A stretch of DNA of 64,000 nucleotides from Korobacter sp963758505 (GTDB taxonomy: Bacteria; Acidobacteriota; Terriglobia; Terriglobales; Acidobacteriaceae): assembly GCA_963758505.1 (NCBI GenBank), contig CAVWVJ010000003.1, positions 1,426,001 to 1,490,000 on the forward strand, given 5' to 3'. The translations under genes and the position numbers were made by a program. Within the stretch, counting starts at the first letter, position 1; the number at the start of each line of letters is the position of its first letter. Below the pieces are notes generated by a model. That model was not told the DNA's origin. It ran no database searches and saw only the letters and a program-made list of their open reading frames with translations. This document shows, one piece after another, positions 9,504-18,617 of this stretch.

Positions 9504-10406
9504 ATGAGTTCCGCCCCCGGCATCGGCTCCGAAGCTGCCCGCGTGGTCGCCGAGTTCTGCGCGGAACACCTGGAGACAAGCGGTGCCGGCCGGTTCGGGT
9601 TGGGACTCGACGATCTCATCGCCCTGCTCACCACCGTGGTGGGGCGTTGGAATGCCGCCGCCGAAGCCGGCGAAGTCCGGCAGTTCCTCGCGGTGCTGCA
9701 CCTCGAAGAACTGGTGCTCACGCGCGCCTGCGCCGCCGGGAATGACACCGCCTGGGAGCAGTTCCTCACCCGCTATCGCGCTGCACTCTACAGCACCGCC
9801 TACAAGATCGCGCCCGACGAGGCATCGGCCCGGGAACTTGCCGACTCGCTCTATGCCGAACTCTATGGCGTTTCGGACAGCGGCAAAGTGCGCGCCTCGA
9901 AGCTGCTCTACTACTCGGGCCGCGGATCGCTGGAGGGATGGCTGCGCACTGTGCTGGCGCAGGAGTATGTCAACCGTCATCGCCGTACCCGGCGGGAAAC
10001 CAGCCTCGACGAGGCGGTCGAGCAGGGCCAGCAGTTTTCGTCGCCCAGCAAACCGGGCGATCCACCAGCGGATGACCGCATCGACCAGGCCACCGCGGCT
10101 GAGATCGCCGCGCTGGACGCGGAAGAACGGTTCCTCCTCGCTTCTTACTATCTCGATGGCCGCAAGCTGGCCGAGATTGCACGCGTTCTTGGCGTGCATG
10201 AATCCACCATCAGCCGCAAACTGGAGCGGACAACGACCGCGCTCCGCAAACGTATCCGCAAGCGCCTGATCGATGGCGGAATGTCCGCAAGCCAGGCCGA
10301 GGAGTGCATGCAGGATACCGACGTACGCGACCTGGAACTGCCGCTGGAAAAAACTTTGCGGCAAGATTCGAAGGGTTCTACGTTCTATAAAGGAAGCGAG
10401 CCGTAG
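9504..10406 (+). CDS. RNA polymerase sigma-70 family factor (ECF-like) with N-terminal extension
   Basis: The 300-residue protein carries an N-terminal extension of about 75 residues, a region-2 segment (about 80-160: WEQFLTRYRAALYSTAYKIA, then GSLEGWLRTVLAQEYVNRHRR) and a region-4 helix-turn-helix (about 205-255: LAEIARVLGVHESTISRKLER). The following gene, five bases downstream, has a zinc-binding anti-sigma motif and a membrane helix, the usual partner of such a factor. Divergent from the TonB receptor operon; the 124 bases between them must hold both promoters. The N-terminal extension is longer than in a minimal ECF factor and its role is unknown. Confidence 0.8.
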   Translation: MSSAPGIGSEAARVVAEFCAEHLETSGAGRFGLGLDDLIALLTTVVGRWNAAAEAGEVRQFLAVLHLEELVLTRACAAGNDTAWEQFLTRYRAALYSTAYKIAPDEASARELADSLYAELYGVSDSGKVRASKLLYYSGRGSLEGWLRTVLAQEYVNRHRRTRRETSLDEAVEQGQQFSSPSKPGDPPADDRIDQATAAEIAALDAEERFLLASYYLDGRKLAEIARVLGVHESTISRKLERTTTALRKRIRKRLIDGGMSASQAEECMQDTDVRDLELPLEKTLRQDSKGSTFYKGSEP

Positions 10407-10410
10407 CCGG

Positions 10411-11586
10411 ATGAGCAGCAATTTTCCAGAACGGGTGCGTAAGGCGATGCCGCCATCGGGTTCCGGGGAACACCCATCCGCCGATGTGCTGAATGCGTAT
10501 GCCGAGCGGCAACTTCCCGCGCCGGAGTCGCAACAGGTGCTGCAGCACCTGTCGACGTGTGCCGAATGCCGGGAAATCATTTTTCTTGCGACCGCGGCGA
10601 TAGAGGTGCCGGAGGAGGAACTCGTATTCGCCGCCGCTGCCCCTCCTGCCGCTGCTCATAACGCCCCGGTTGCGAAACGCAAGGTTCGCTGGTGGACCTG
10701 GGCGGTTCCGTTGGCCGCTGTGCTCGTGGTGGCCTCGGTTTGGTTACTCCAGTCCGACCGGTTTCTGCAGCAGCGCAGCGTCGTGGGTATCGCCAAGTAC
10801 TCGCAACAGCAAACCGTCGCTCTGCAGAACGAGAAGTCGAGCCCAGCGCCACCGCAACCTGCAGCCGCTCCCGAGAGCTCACTGCACCCGACGGGGGTAC
10901 CGGCAGCGTCTCCGGCGATTGCGGCCAAGCGTCGCGATCTGGCCAAAGATCAATCCTCATCGAAGACGACGGGTTTCGCCGCCAACTCGGCTGCCCTGAA
11001 GCAAGGCTCCACGGCTGAGAACCGAAACGAGCCTATGGCCGGCGCCGCCGGGGTTACCTCCGAACGTGTGGCAGCGTCTGCTCCGGCGGCGGATGCCCTG
11101 GACAAAAGCGTTACTGCGGCGGTGCAGGCTTCCGGCGACTCAAGCGTCGAGACCACACAGGCCGCTGAGGCCGGAACCTCCACCAGGCTCGCGGCTACGG
11201 CTGCGAAGCCGCAGCGCGCCATGGCGACGGCCAACGCCAGGAAGAGCACAGTAGCCGTGTCGTGGAGGGTCACGCCGAACGGAGGACTGGAACACCTGGT
11301 TGCCGGGCAGTGGCAGCCGTATGCTTCCAGCCCGAGCGCAAATCTCCTCGCCGCAGGCAGCTTCGGTAACGATGTCTGGGTGGCTGCCAAAGGGCATGCA
11401 CTCTATCACTCCGGAGATAACGGAACGCAGTGGGAGCGACAGACGCTGCCCGCCGAGGTTTCGGGCGAGATCGTGCAGATGGGATTCACCAGCGCGCTCG
11501 ACGGTATCCTCACGACCTCCGATGGCGAGCGCTGGGCGACCCATGATGGCGGGAAGACGTGGGCGAAGCTCACCCCCTCCCCCTGA
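10411..11586 (+). CDS. Anti-sigma factor with zinc finger, membrane helix and Asp-box/YCF48-like C-terminal domain
   Basis: The ATG at 10411 gives 391 residues. Residues about 20-50 contain HLSTCAECRE, the HxxxCxxC pattern of zf-HC2 anti-sigma domains. A membrane helix follows (WWTWAVPLAAVLVVASVWLL). After about 150 low-complexity residues rich in Ala, Ser and Gln comes an extracytoplasmic domain of about 110 residues with two Asp-box signatures (DNGTQWER and DGGKTWAK), like YCF48/BNR propeller blades. Inference: the outer domain senses something and the inner zinc finger releases the sigma factor encoded five bases upstream. Only about two or three blades are visible, too few for a full propeller, so it may form an oligomer or bind a partner. 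Confidence 0.78.
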   Translation: MSSNFPERVRKAMPPSGSGEHPSADVLNAYAERQLPAPESQQVLQHLSTCAECREIIFLATAAIEVPEEELVFAAAAPPAAAHNAPVAKRKVRWWTWAVPLAAVLVVASVWLLQSDRFLQQRSVVGIAKYSQQQTVALQNEKSSPAPPQPAAAPESSLHPTGVPAASPAIAAKRRDLAKDQSSSKTTGFAANSAALKQGSTAENRNEPMAGAAGVTSERVAASAPAADALDKSVTAAVQASGDSSVETTQAAEAGTSTRLAATAAKPQRAMATANARKSTVAVSWRVTPNGGLEHLVAGQWQPYASSPSANLLAAGSFGNDVWVAAKGHALYHSGDNGTQWERQTLPAEVSGEIVQMGFTSALDGILTTSDGERWATHDGGKTWAKLTPSP

Positions 11587-11617
11587 GCGATTCTTTGCCT
11601 TACCAAGGAAACAGCCG

Positions 11618-11645
11618 GTCCCTACGTCGCTGCGCTCCTCTGGAT
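11618..11645 (+). repeat. Dispersed extragenic repeat, family A, copy 1
   Basis: This 28-base block begins GTCCCTACGTCGCTGCG and ends CTCCTCTGGAT, followed by GACA. It lies between the anti-sigma gene and the convergent ECF sigma gene. A perfect inverted copy is at 46953-46980 and a diverged copy at 28852-28889. Confidence 0.85.
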
Positions 11646-11706
11646 GACAGGAGAGAGGGGTGGGAGAGGGAGGGGGAAGTGGCCTGACCGCGTGAGTCAA
11701 CCCAAT

Positions 11707-12951
11707 TTAGATTTCCAGTGCGGACAGGCGCTTCTGCAGAAAGCGCCGCTCCGGATCGAGGCGGGTCAGCGAGAGGGCCCGCTCGTACGATCGTCGCGCT
11801 TCTTCTTTTCTGCCGAGGCGGCGGCAGAGTTCGGCGCGCGCGGAGTGCGCGAGGTGATAGCCCTCTAAATCCCCCGAGGCCAGGATGTTGTCGACCAGCA
11901 CGAGCCCCGCAGCGGCTCCGTCGCGCATGGCGATGGCGACCGCGCGATTGAGATCTACCACGGGCGAGGGTGCGACCTGGGAGAGCACATCGTAGAGAGC
12001 TACGATCTCGCCCCAATCTGTCTCAACGGTAGAAGGTGAGCCGGCATGCACGGCCGAAACGGCAGCCTGGAGCGCATAAGGACCGGCAGGGCCAGCGCGG
12101 AGAGCCCGCTCGACGAGAGCCGTTCCTTCGGCAATCTGCTCCTGGTTCCACCGGCTGCGATCCTGGTCGTCGAGGAGCACCAGGTCGCCATCCGGCGAAG
12201 TGCGGGCCGCACGCCGCGATTCATGCAACAGCATCAGCGCCAAGAGGCCAATCGCTTCGGGGTCGGGCAGCAACTCGACCAGCAGCCTGCCGAGTCGCAC
12301 GGCTTCGGCGCAAAGATCGGCGCGGGTCAGCGATCCCCCCGAGGAGGCGGAGTATCCCTCGTTGAAGACCAGATAAATGACGTGCAAGACGGCATCGAGG
12401 CGGGCTGCCATCTCACGCGTCTCCGGCACGACGTACGGGATGCGTGCCTCGCGGATCTTGTTCTTGGCCCGCACCAGGCGCTGCGCCATGGTGGAGGTCG
12501 GAACCAGGAAGGCGCGGGCGATCTCGTCGGTTTCCAGGCCGCAAAGGGTACGCAGCGTCAGCCCGATCTGGGCTTCGGGAGCGAGTGCCGGGTGGCAGCA
12601 GGTAAAGATCAGCCGTAAGCGTTCGTCGGGGATCTCGCCGCTATAGAATTCCGGCTCGGTGGAGAGATCAAGCCGCCCTTCGGCAAGTTGCGGGTCGAGT
12701 TCTTCTTCGAAACGTGTCTTGCGGCGAATACGGTCGATAGCCTTGTGGCGGGCGGTAGAGATGATCCAGGCGCGCGGGTACTCGGGAACGCCGCTTTCTT
12801 CCCACTGGTGCACGGCAGCGGCAAAGGCCTCCTGGGCACATTCCTCGGCAAGGTCGAAGTCTCCCCCCAGCATGCCAATCAAGGTCGCGACGATGCGACT
12901 CCACTCGGAGCGGTACACTTCTTCGACAGCGGGGGCGACCTTCGAAGCCAT
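11707..12951 (-). CDS. ECF42-type RNA polymerase sigma factor with TPR-like C-terminal extension
   Basis: The 414-residue protein has sigma region 2 (VYRSEWSRIVATLIGMLGGDFDLAEECAQEAF), a region-4 segment (GLETDEIARAFLVPTSTMAQRLVRAKNKI) and a long C-terminal alpha-helical extension with TPR-like repeats (for example YHLAHSARAELCRRLGRKEEARRSYERAL). This architecture, plus the DGPF/YCII gene next door, is the hallmark of the ECF42 group. The extension is thought to replace a classical anti-sigma factor in activity control. It is divergent from the DGPF gene, with 77 bases between starts. Confidence 0.87.
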   Translation of the reverse strand: MASKVAPAVEEVYRSEWSRIVATLIGMLGGDFDLAEECAQEAFAAAVHQWEESGVPEYPRAWIISTARHKAIDRIRRKTRFEEELDPQLAEGRLDLSTEPEFYSGEIPDERLRLIFTCCHPALAPEAQIGLTLRTLCGLETDEIARAFLVPTSTMAQRLVRAKNKIREARIPYVVPETREMAARLDAVLHVIYLVFNEGYSASSGGSLTRADLCAEAVRLGRLLVELLPDPEAIGLLALMLLHESRRAARTSPDGDLVLLDDQDRSRWNQEQIAEGTALVERALRAGPAGPYALQAAVSAVHAGSPSTVETDWGEIVALYDVLSQVAPSPVVDLNRAVAIAMRDGAAAGLVLVDNILASGDLEGYHLAHSARAELCRRLGRKEEARRSYERALSLTRLDPERRFLQKRLSALEI

Positions 12952-13028
12952 CTGGAGATTTTAGTTATTCCCGGTGCGGCCTGTCGATTGCTCGGCCTGC
13001 CGTTCGATTTACGCATGGAGGATGGACT

Positions 13029-13382
13029 ATGCAATACATGCTGCTGATTTACGGAGCAGAGGATACCTGGACAGAGAGCGAGCGGCAGGCCTGCTACAAG
13101 GAATCGGCCCAATATGCCCAGGAACTGGCGGCCAAGGGGAAGTTTGTTTCGACGGCGCCGTTGCAGCCGGTGGAGAATGCGACCACGGTGAAGGTGCGCG
13201 ATGGTAAGCGCGTGGTCACGGATGGACCATTCGCGGAGACCCGTGAGTACTTGGGTGGCTACTTCATGGTGAAGGCCGAGAACCTGGACGAAGCGATCGC
13301 CATCGCGGAGGGCCTGCCTTCCGCGAAAAAGGGTACCGTGGAGATCCGGCCGGTGGTCGAGGTAGGAGGGTTGCCGAAATAG
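13029..13382 (+). CDS. YCII/DGPF domain protein
   Basis: The 117-residue protein starts MQYMLLIYG and has the family signature DGPFAETREYLGGYF at about residue 66. Genes of this type sit beside ECF42 sigma factors and are usually their regulatory targets. Fold is a ferredoxin-like YCII barrel; biochemical function is unknown. The start has an upstream GGAGGA at about 13017-13022. Confidence 0.88.
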   Translation: MQYMLLIYGAEDTWTESERQACYKESAQYAQELAAKGKFVSTAPLQPVENATTVKVRDGKRVVTDGPFAETREYLGGYFMVKAENLDEAIAIAEGLPSAKKGTVEIRPVVEVGGLPK

Positions 13383-13448
13383 TGCGGAATCTGACCCACC
13401 TGTGTCGATTCAAAGGGATCCCGTTCGATCATTCCATGGAGGGTAGCT

Positions 13449-13964
13449 ATGGCGACAACAGTTTCGGCACCAGCGAACGAGATTGAAGTCCTGCGGCAGC
13501 AGAACCGGATGACGCACCAGGTGGTACGAAGAAACACGGATGGCATAAGCCACGCCGAAAGCTTGCTTGCGCCGCACCCGGCGGGCAATTGCATGAACTG
13601 GGTTGTCGGGCACCTGCTGTGTGTCTATAACAATGTGCTGCCCGGGATCGGGCAGACGGCGGTGATGGAGAAGGCGGAGTTGGCGCGCTACGATCGCGGC
13701 TCTGCTCCCCTCGAACCGACTGGGGAAGCGATGGACTTTGGCGCACTGCTCGTCGCTTTCGATAAAGCTGTCGATCGCTTCGACGCCGGGTTGGGCAACC
13801 TGACGACCGCGGTTCTCGACCAGAAGGCGCCTTTCTCACCCACAAATAATCCCGACGAAACCATGCGGTCCCTCATGACCACGGTTTTGTTTCACCAGTC
13901 GTATCACGCGGGACAAACCGGGATCTTACGGCGGGTAGCGGGAAAGCCCGGAGCGATACGTTAG
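13449..13964 (+). CDS. DinB-family four-helix protein
   Basis: The 171-residue protein has the DinB/DUF664-like layout: an early GNCMNWVVGHLL helix carrying a metal-ligand histidine, and a C-terminal FHQSYHAGQTGILRR helix with two more histidines. These three histidines are the usual metal site of the superfamily. Members include thiol-dependent transferases, but most are of unknown activity. It lies 66 bases after the DGPF gene on the same strand, and TGGAGGG precedes the start. Probably part of the ECF42 target group (inference). Confidence 0.8.
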   Translation: MATTVSAPANEIEVLRQQNRMTHQVVRRNTDGISHAESLLAPHPAGNCMNWVVGHLLCVYNNVLPGIGQTAVMEKAELARYDRGSAPLEPTGEAMDFGALLVAFDKAVDRFDAGLGNLTTAVLDQKAPFSPTNNPDETMRSLMTTVLFHQSYHAGQTGILRRVAGKPGAIR

Positions 13965-14013
13965 GCGATGCCGACGCGGACGGATTGAATCATAGAGTTC
14001 ATAGGAGACAACG

Positions 14014-14442
14014 ATGAAGGGCATGAACGTGTACCTGATTTTCGATGGCAACGCCGGCGAGGCGATGCGGTTTTATAAGCAGGTCTTTGGCGGCAATCTT
14101 TTCGAGATGAAGTTTTCCGAAGCGCCAGGCGAAGGCGGCAGCAAGATTCCGCCGGAGGCGGCGGACCGCATGATGCATGCCGGACTGCGGGTCGGCAATA
14201 CGGTTTTGATGGCGTCCGACACCATGCCGGGGATGCCATTCAAACAGGGCAACAACTTTGCGATCGCCGTGGATTGCGACAACTCGGAGGAGGTAGATAA
14301 GTTTTTCGGACCTCTGTCCAAGGGTGGAACTGTCTCAATGCAGCCGCAGGAGACCTTCTGGGCGCATCGTTTTGCAGGTTGCACGGATCAGTTCGGAGTC
14401 GCGTGGATGTTCACGCATTCGAAGCCGATGCCCACTCCCTAG
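14014..14442 (+). CDS. VOC-fold protein, PhnB-like
   Basis: The 142-residue product has the PhnB/3-demethylubiquinone methyltransferase-like glyoxalase pattern: MNVYLIFDGNAGEAMRFYKQVFGG at the N terminus and a C-terminal GCTDQFGVAWMF. TAGGAGA precedes the start. PhnB-like VOC proteins are frequent ECF42 neighbours alongside DGPF proteins, which supports the grouping. Its stop overlaps the convergent histidine kinase stop by four bases (14439-14442). Enzymatic activity is unknown. Confidence 0.85.
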   Translation: MKGMNVYLIFDGNAGEAMRFYKQVFGGNLFEMKFSEAPGEGGSKIPPEAADRMMHAGLRVGNTVLMASDTMPGMPFKQGNNFAIAVDCDNSEEVDKFFGPLSKGGTVSMQPQETFWAHRFAGCTDQFGVAWMFTHSKPMPTP

Positions 14443-16229
14443 GCGGTCTGCAGTTCGCGTTGCGGCGCGGTCGGCAAGGTGACCGTAAAGATCGCGCCGC
14501 CCTGGGGACGGTTCTGGCAGGTAATCTGTCCGCCGTGTTTTTGTACGATGCCATAACAGGCGCTCAATCCCAGGCCGGTGCCTTTGCCCGGAGACTTCGT
14601 CGTATAGAACGGATCGAAGACCAGGTCGGGCTGCTTCACGCCCGCGCCCGAATCGGCGAACTCGATGTGCACTTGAGAATTGCCGGAGCGCGTTGTGATG
14701 TGCAGCACACGCACCGGCGATTCGCGCATGGCGTCGGCGGCGTTGCGGATGAGGTGCACGAACACCTGCAGGATCTGCCCGGTATCGACCACCACTTGCG
14801 GGAGGTTCGATACCGCACTGATCTCTACGGTTACGTTGCTGGACTCCAGTCCGGCGATCTTGATGGCGTTGTTGAGGAGCACCTGGATATCGCTGCGCGA
14901 GGTCAGGGTAGGCGTCTCCTGCGAGAACTTGAGCAGGTCTTCCACGAGCATCTTGGTACGCCGTGCCTGCTGGCCGATCTTGTCGGCCATGCTGCGCGCC
15001 TGTGGGTCCGCCGCTTCGTCGGTCTTGATCAGGTCGGAATAGCCGAGGATGGCCGTAAGCGGGTTGTTGATTTCGTGCGCCGCGCCGGCAAGCAGGCGGC
15101 CCATCGCTGCCAGCTTTTCGCTTTGGATCAATTGATCTTTTACCCGCTTCAGGTCGGCAAAGGCCTCCGAGACGCTGGCCAGGGACTCCACCACATCTCC
15201 CCGCAGCAGCGACTGCTTCAGGAAAACCAGGAACACGAGCAGGACCATCGCCGCAAAGGTGACCATCAGGCGGAATTCGCGGACGTCGACGTTGCCATTG
15301 TGCGGCAGGAGAAGAATATAGAGCCCGATAGCGGGCGTGGAGAGCGTCGTCGCCATGCTGATGACTGCCGGCCACTGGACGAGCGGTTCCGAAGTTGCGG
15401 TTTCGGCGGCGGAGTACTCGGCGCTATCGTCTTTGGGCATCCAGCGCCCCTGGAGCGCCGCATAGCCGAAGAGGCACATGGTGGCGATCAGGAGCATGTC
15501 GAAGGGATCGCCGGTGTAGTAGTTGTTCACATCGATTGCGAGATTCGCGATATCGGAGAAAAGCGCGTAGGACAAAGAAGCGAGGGTGAAGAGGAGATAG
15601 ATACGTCGCCACGAACCGCGCGCCCGCATAAATGCAAAGAAGAGGCCGAGGACGAGGACCCAGTGACCGCCTTTATCCACCAGGTCGAAATTGTAGTTAT
15701 AGGTCGGGAGATCGGGGCTGACGTATTGGAACGGCATAACCAGCAGCGCGTAGATGTAGAGCCAATAGGTCAGGAGGACACTGAAATCGAGCCATGCGCG
15801 GGGACGACCGACGGGCTTAACGTGCTGTTCGGGCTTCGCTCCCAACGCGACGACCATCGGTACGAGATGCAGGAAGAGGAAGGTGTCGCCGATGGTGAAG
15901 TGCGGGACCGTGGTATGCACAAAGACTTCGTAGTAGGTCCAGATAGCAAGGTCGGTGAACCAGAAGACCATGCCGATGATCATGAGGGTCCAGAAAACGC
16001 GGGCCGAGCCCTTCGATCGAAGGGCATTGCCGACCATCACGACCGAGGCGAAGGCGACAAGCAGGCACTGCGTCAGGTCCCCGAAGGCAGTTCGAAGATA
16101 AGCGCCGGTAGTGGTGACATGAAACGGCAGGTGGAAGACAGCACTGCGCGGGACACCAAAGGCGATTGCCCCCTGCAAGGCAATGACAAAGAGGGCGACG
16201 CCGAGCCAGATTTTCGAGCGCTTGTTCAC
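14439..16229 (-). CDS. Polytopic membrane sensor histidine kinase
   Basis: The 596-residue protein opens with about eight to nine hydrophobic helices (residues 1-335), of a MASE-like or unclassified sensor type. A HisKA domain follows with the H-box AGAAHEINNPLTAILGYSDLI-like segment (histidine near residue 385), then an ATPase domain with an N box (HLIRNAADAM), a G1 box (DSGAG) and a G2 box (GTGLGLS). It lacks a receiver domain and no response regulator is adjacent, so its partner is elsewhere. The long plus-strand frame over the same DNA (14379-16283) is judged a shadow because all kinase boxes are on this strand. Confidence 0.9.
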   Translation of the reverse strand: MNKRSKIWLGVALFVIALQGAIAFGVPRSAVFHLPFHVTTTGAYLRTAFGDLTQCLLVAFASVVMVGNALRSKGSARVFWTLMIIGMVFWFTDLAIWTYYEVFVHTTVPHFTIGDTFLFLHLVPMVVALGAKPEQHVKPVGRPRAWLDFSVLLTYWLYIYALLVMPFQYVSPDLPTYNYNFDLVDKGGHWVLVLGLFFAFMRARGSWRRIYLLFTLASLSYALFSDIANLAIDVNNYYTGDPFDMLLIATMCLFGYAALQGRWMPKDDSAEYSAAETATSEPLVQWPAVISMATTLSTPAIGLYILLLPHNGNVDVREFRLMVTFAAMVLLVFLVFLKQSLLRGDVVESLASVSEAFADLKRVKDQLIQSEKLAAMGRLLAGAAHEINNPLTAILGYSDLIKTDEAADPQARSMADKIGQQARRTKMLVEDLLKFSQETPTLTSRSDIQVLLNNAIKIAGLESSNVTVEISAVSNLPQVVVDTGQILQVFVHLIRNAADAMRESPVRVLHITTRSGNSQVHIEFADSGAGVKQPDLVFDPFYTTKSPGKGTGLGLSACYGIVQKHGGQITCQNRPQGGAIFTVTLPTAPQRELQTA

Positions 16230-16381
16230 GCCTCTACTCCGGTGCCCACGAGGGAGATTGAACTCTTGTTGGACGTATGCTGAAAGTTATTACAAAACAG
16301 ATGGCTTTTGAAAGCTCATGCTGCACCGTAGGTTCCCTTGGAGATAACGGGTTGAGACGGGCAACAGCGGCGAACATGGGT

Positions 16382-18371
16382 TCAGGAACCACTATTTAAC
16401 TTCAATTCCAGGCCGCGCTTGCTGCAATGAATACTCAGCACTGCTTTGCCAGTTTCCTTGAAATTGCTGCGAACACGTTCGGTTTGGTCGAAGTTGGCCG
16501 TAGCCGAAGAGACACGGACCTTGATCTCGTGCTGTCCGGCGGGGAAGTGAATGTCATGCGTTTCCTTGCCTTCCATGCCGTGAAGAACCAGGAGACGTTT
16601 CCTGGCTTCGCCGTGCACCGAGTCGGAGAAGGCAAGCTTGTCATCAACCCAGACGGAGAATTCGGCGTCGGTAAAGTGATGCTCGAGTGCCAACTCCAGG
16701 CTGGCGGGCGCCGCTGCCGGGATGCTCGCCTTGGGAGCCGGCGCCGGTGCCGAGGTCGCTGCCACGGTTACAGGAGCAGGCGGAACTTTGCGCGGTCCAC
16801 GGATGATGGTGTAGTCGAGATTGGCGTCGCTGGCCGTCTTAGCTTTCGTGGGCTGTGGCGGAACCGTCTTCGATTGAGTGACGGATTTAGTGACAGCCTT
16901 CCGAGCGACCGGTTCTGGCGCGATCGCACGCACTTCCGGAGGTGCGGGCAACACCTCGGCTAAAACGGCAGGCATGCCAAGCTGTGCATCCGCCCGGTGC
17001 AATGCCGTGCCCTGCGCGTGCACCACCAAAAGCCCCGATGCGGCGCCCAGGCAGGCGATCCCCATAATGGCCAATGTGGCCGTCTCCCAATCCTTAGGCA
17101 TCTGGATTGGCGGAAGTCTTAAGGCTGGGAGCTTAAAAGTCGGAAGCTTAAAGGCCGCAAGCCTGAAGGCTGGAAGCTTAAAGGCTGGAAGCCTGAAGTC
17201 CGGAAGCTTAAACCCTGTCGCCGGGGCAACCGGTGTGGCTGGCGATGCAATCGGCTCGACTGCGACAGGCCCGGGCGGAGTTGCGATCCCTTCTGCGACG
17301 GGAGCAGCGACCACTGGCGCAGGCGCAACCACCGGCGCAATGGGAATAACCGGCGCCGGCGCTGGCGCTGCCGCGAGCCGCGACCTTTCCCGTTGAAGGC
17401 GGATCCTTGAATACGGAGATGTGCTTCGGCTTCACCGCGCTGATCAGCGCTGCAAACGACCGGTAGCCTTCCGAAATGCGAAACACTTCCGGGCTTACGC
17501 GGACGGTAACGTCTTGCCGGCTTCGCGGCTCGCGTCCCTCGAGGATGTCGCCCAGGTCCAGGGCTAATTCGTTCCCTGTCTGGTAGCGCGAGGCCGGATT
17601 CTTTGCCATGGAGCGGGCGACCACGTATTCCGTGTGCTTCGAGAGATCGAGGTGAAAAGAAGTGATCGGAACGGGCTCCTGGTTCACGACCTTGAAGCCA
17701 ATGGTGTGCGGCGTATTGCCTTGGAAGGGCCGGAAGCCGATCAGCATGGTGTAGAGAATCACGCCCAGCGAGAAAATATCGGAGCGTCCATCGACCGTCC
17801 CGCCAGTGATTTGCTCGGGCGCCATGTAGGCCGGGGTGCCGAAGACCTCGCCATTCAGCGTCAGGTTCGATCGATCGAGCCGCGCCACGCCGAAATCCGC
17901 AACCTTGGGATTTCCGTCCTCGGTAATGAGAATGTTTGCCGGCTTGACGTCGCGGTGAATCACGCCGCGCTCGTGAGCGTAGGACAGGGCCTCGGCCACG
18001 TGCTTGGCGACGTGAAGGGCAAAGCGCTCCTCCAGCCGCACGGTGGAACCCGCCATCAGCACATTCAGCGGCTGTCCGGCAACGTATTCCATCACGATGT
18101 AAGGAGTATTGGTGGTCGGCTCTTCGCCGCGGTCGTAAATGGCGACGATGCCGGGATGCGTCAGCCGACCGGCGGCGCGTGCCTCTTGCGCGAAACGCTC
18201 GCGGAAGGCCTGGCCCTCCGTGGAACCCGCGTCGAGAAGAGAAAAAGTTTTGATCGCAACAATACGGTCGATCTCGGGATCCATGGCTTGATAGACCGTG
18301 CCCATGGCACCGCGACCGATTTCCGCTAGAAGTTGATAACGCCCCAGGCTCGCGCCCGCTCCGATTTCCAT
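16382..18371 (-). pseudogene. Ser/Thr protein kinase, membrane-anchored, with a single-base frameshift
   Basis: The N-terminal frame (18371 down to about 17390) encodes a complete PknB-type kinase: glycine loop IGRGAMGTVY, catalytic HRDVKPANIL, DFGVA, and APE in YMAPEQI. Its open frame then drifts into Cys/Arg-rich sequence (YSHCAGGCACASGRCSRRRR) and stops at 17208. The sensible continuation lies in the frame one base on, which reads APAPAPVIPIAPVVAPAP and then a repeat region, a membrane helix (LAIMGIACLGAASGLLVV) and an extracytoplasmic domain ending at 16382. The total of 1990 bases is one more than a multiple of three. So one extra base near 17340-17390 splits the gene: a true mutation, a sequencing error in GC-rich repeats, or +1 frameshifting. 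Confidence 0.8.
17112..17216 (-). repeat. Seven 15-bp coding tandem repeats
   Basis: Seven consecutive 15-base units on the plus strand resemble GGAAGCTTAAAGGCT with a few substitutions each (for example GGAAGCCTGAAGTCC). On the minus strand they encode pentapeptides of the form (K/R)-L-P-A-F: KLPDF, RLPAF, KLPAF, RLAAF, KLPTF, KLPAL and RLPP. They lie between the proline/alanine-rich linker and the membrane helix of the frameshifted kinase. Confidence 0.92.
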
Positions 18372-18617
18372 AAATAAGGGTCGACTAAAAGGCTGGGTCG
18401 AGCGAGCTAACCCGCGACGCGCATCATTCCACTTCCTGTAACGAAGGGCAAGACGCCAAAGTAACCCTCAGCCGGGCACTAAGGCGATTGCAGGAGTAGA
18501 TAAATAGAGGGGTTAGAGCGATTTCTTGCGGAGGAGGGAGGGGCAATAAGCCGGCGAACCGCCCTGTGTCGCGGGAGAGCGGCCCGCCGTTTCTCCTGGA
18601 GGGAGAACTTTTACAGA

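Noticed and set aside
14379..16283. 634-codon plus-strand frame opposite the histidine kinase
   Set aside because: All kinase boxes (H, N, G1, G2) are on the minus strand; the plus frame has no recognisable motif and is a shadow of high-GC coding.
18430..18500. Short match to a c-di-GMP (GEMM) riboswitch core (AAGGGCAAGACG..)
   Set aside because: Only half of the motif is present, and it is on the strand with no gene close downstream.
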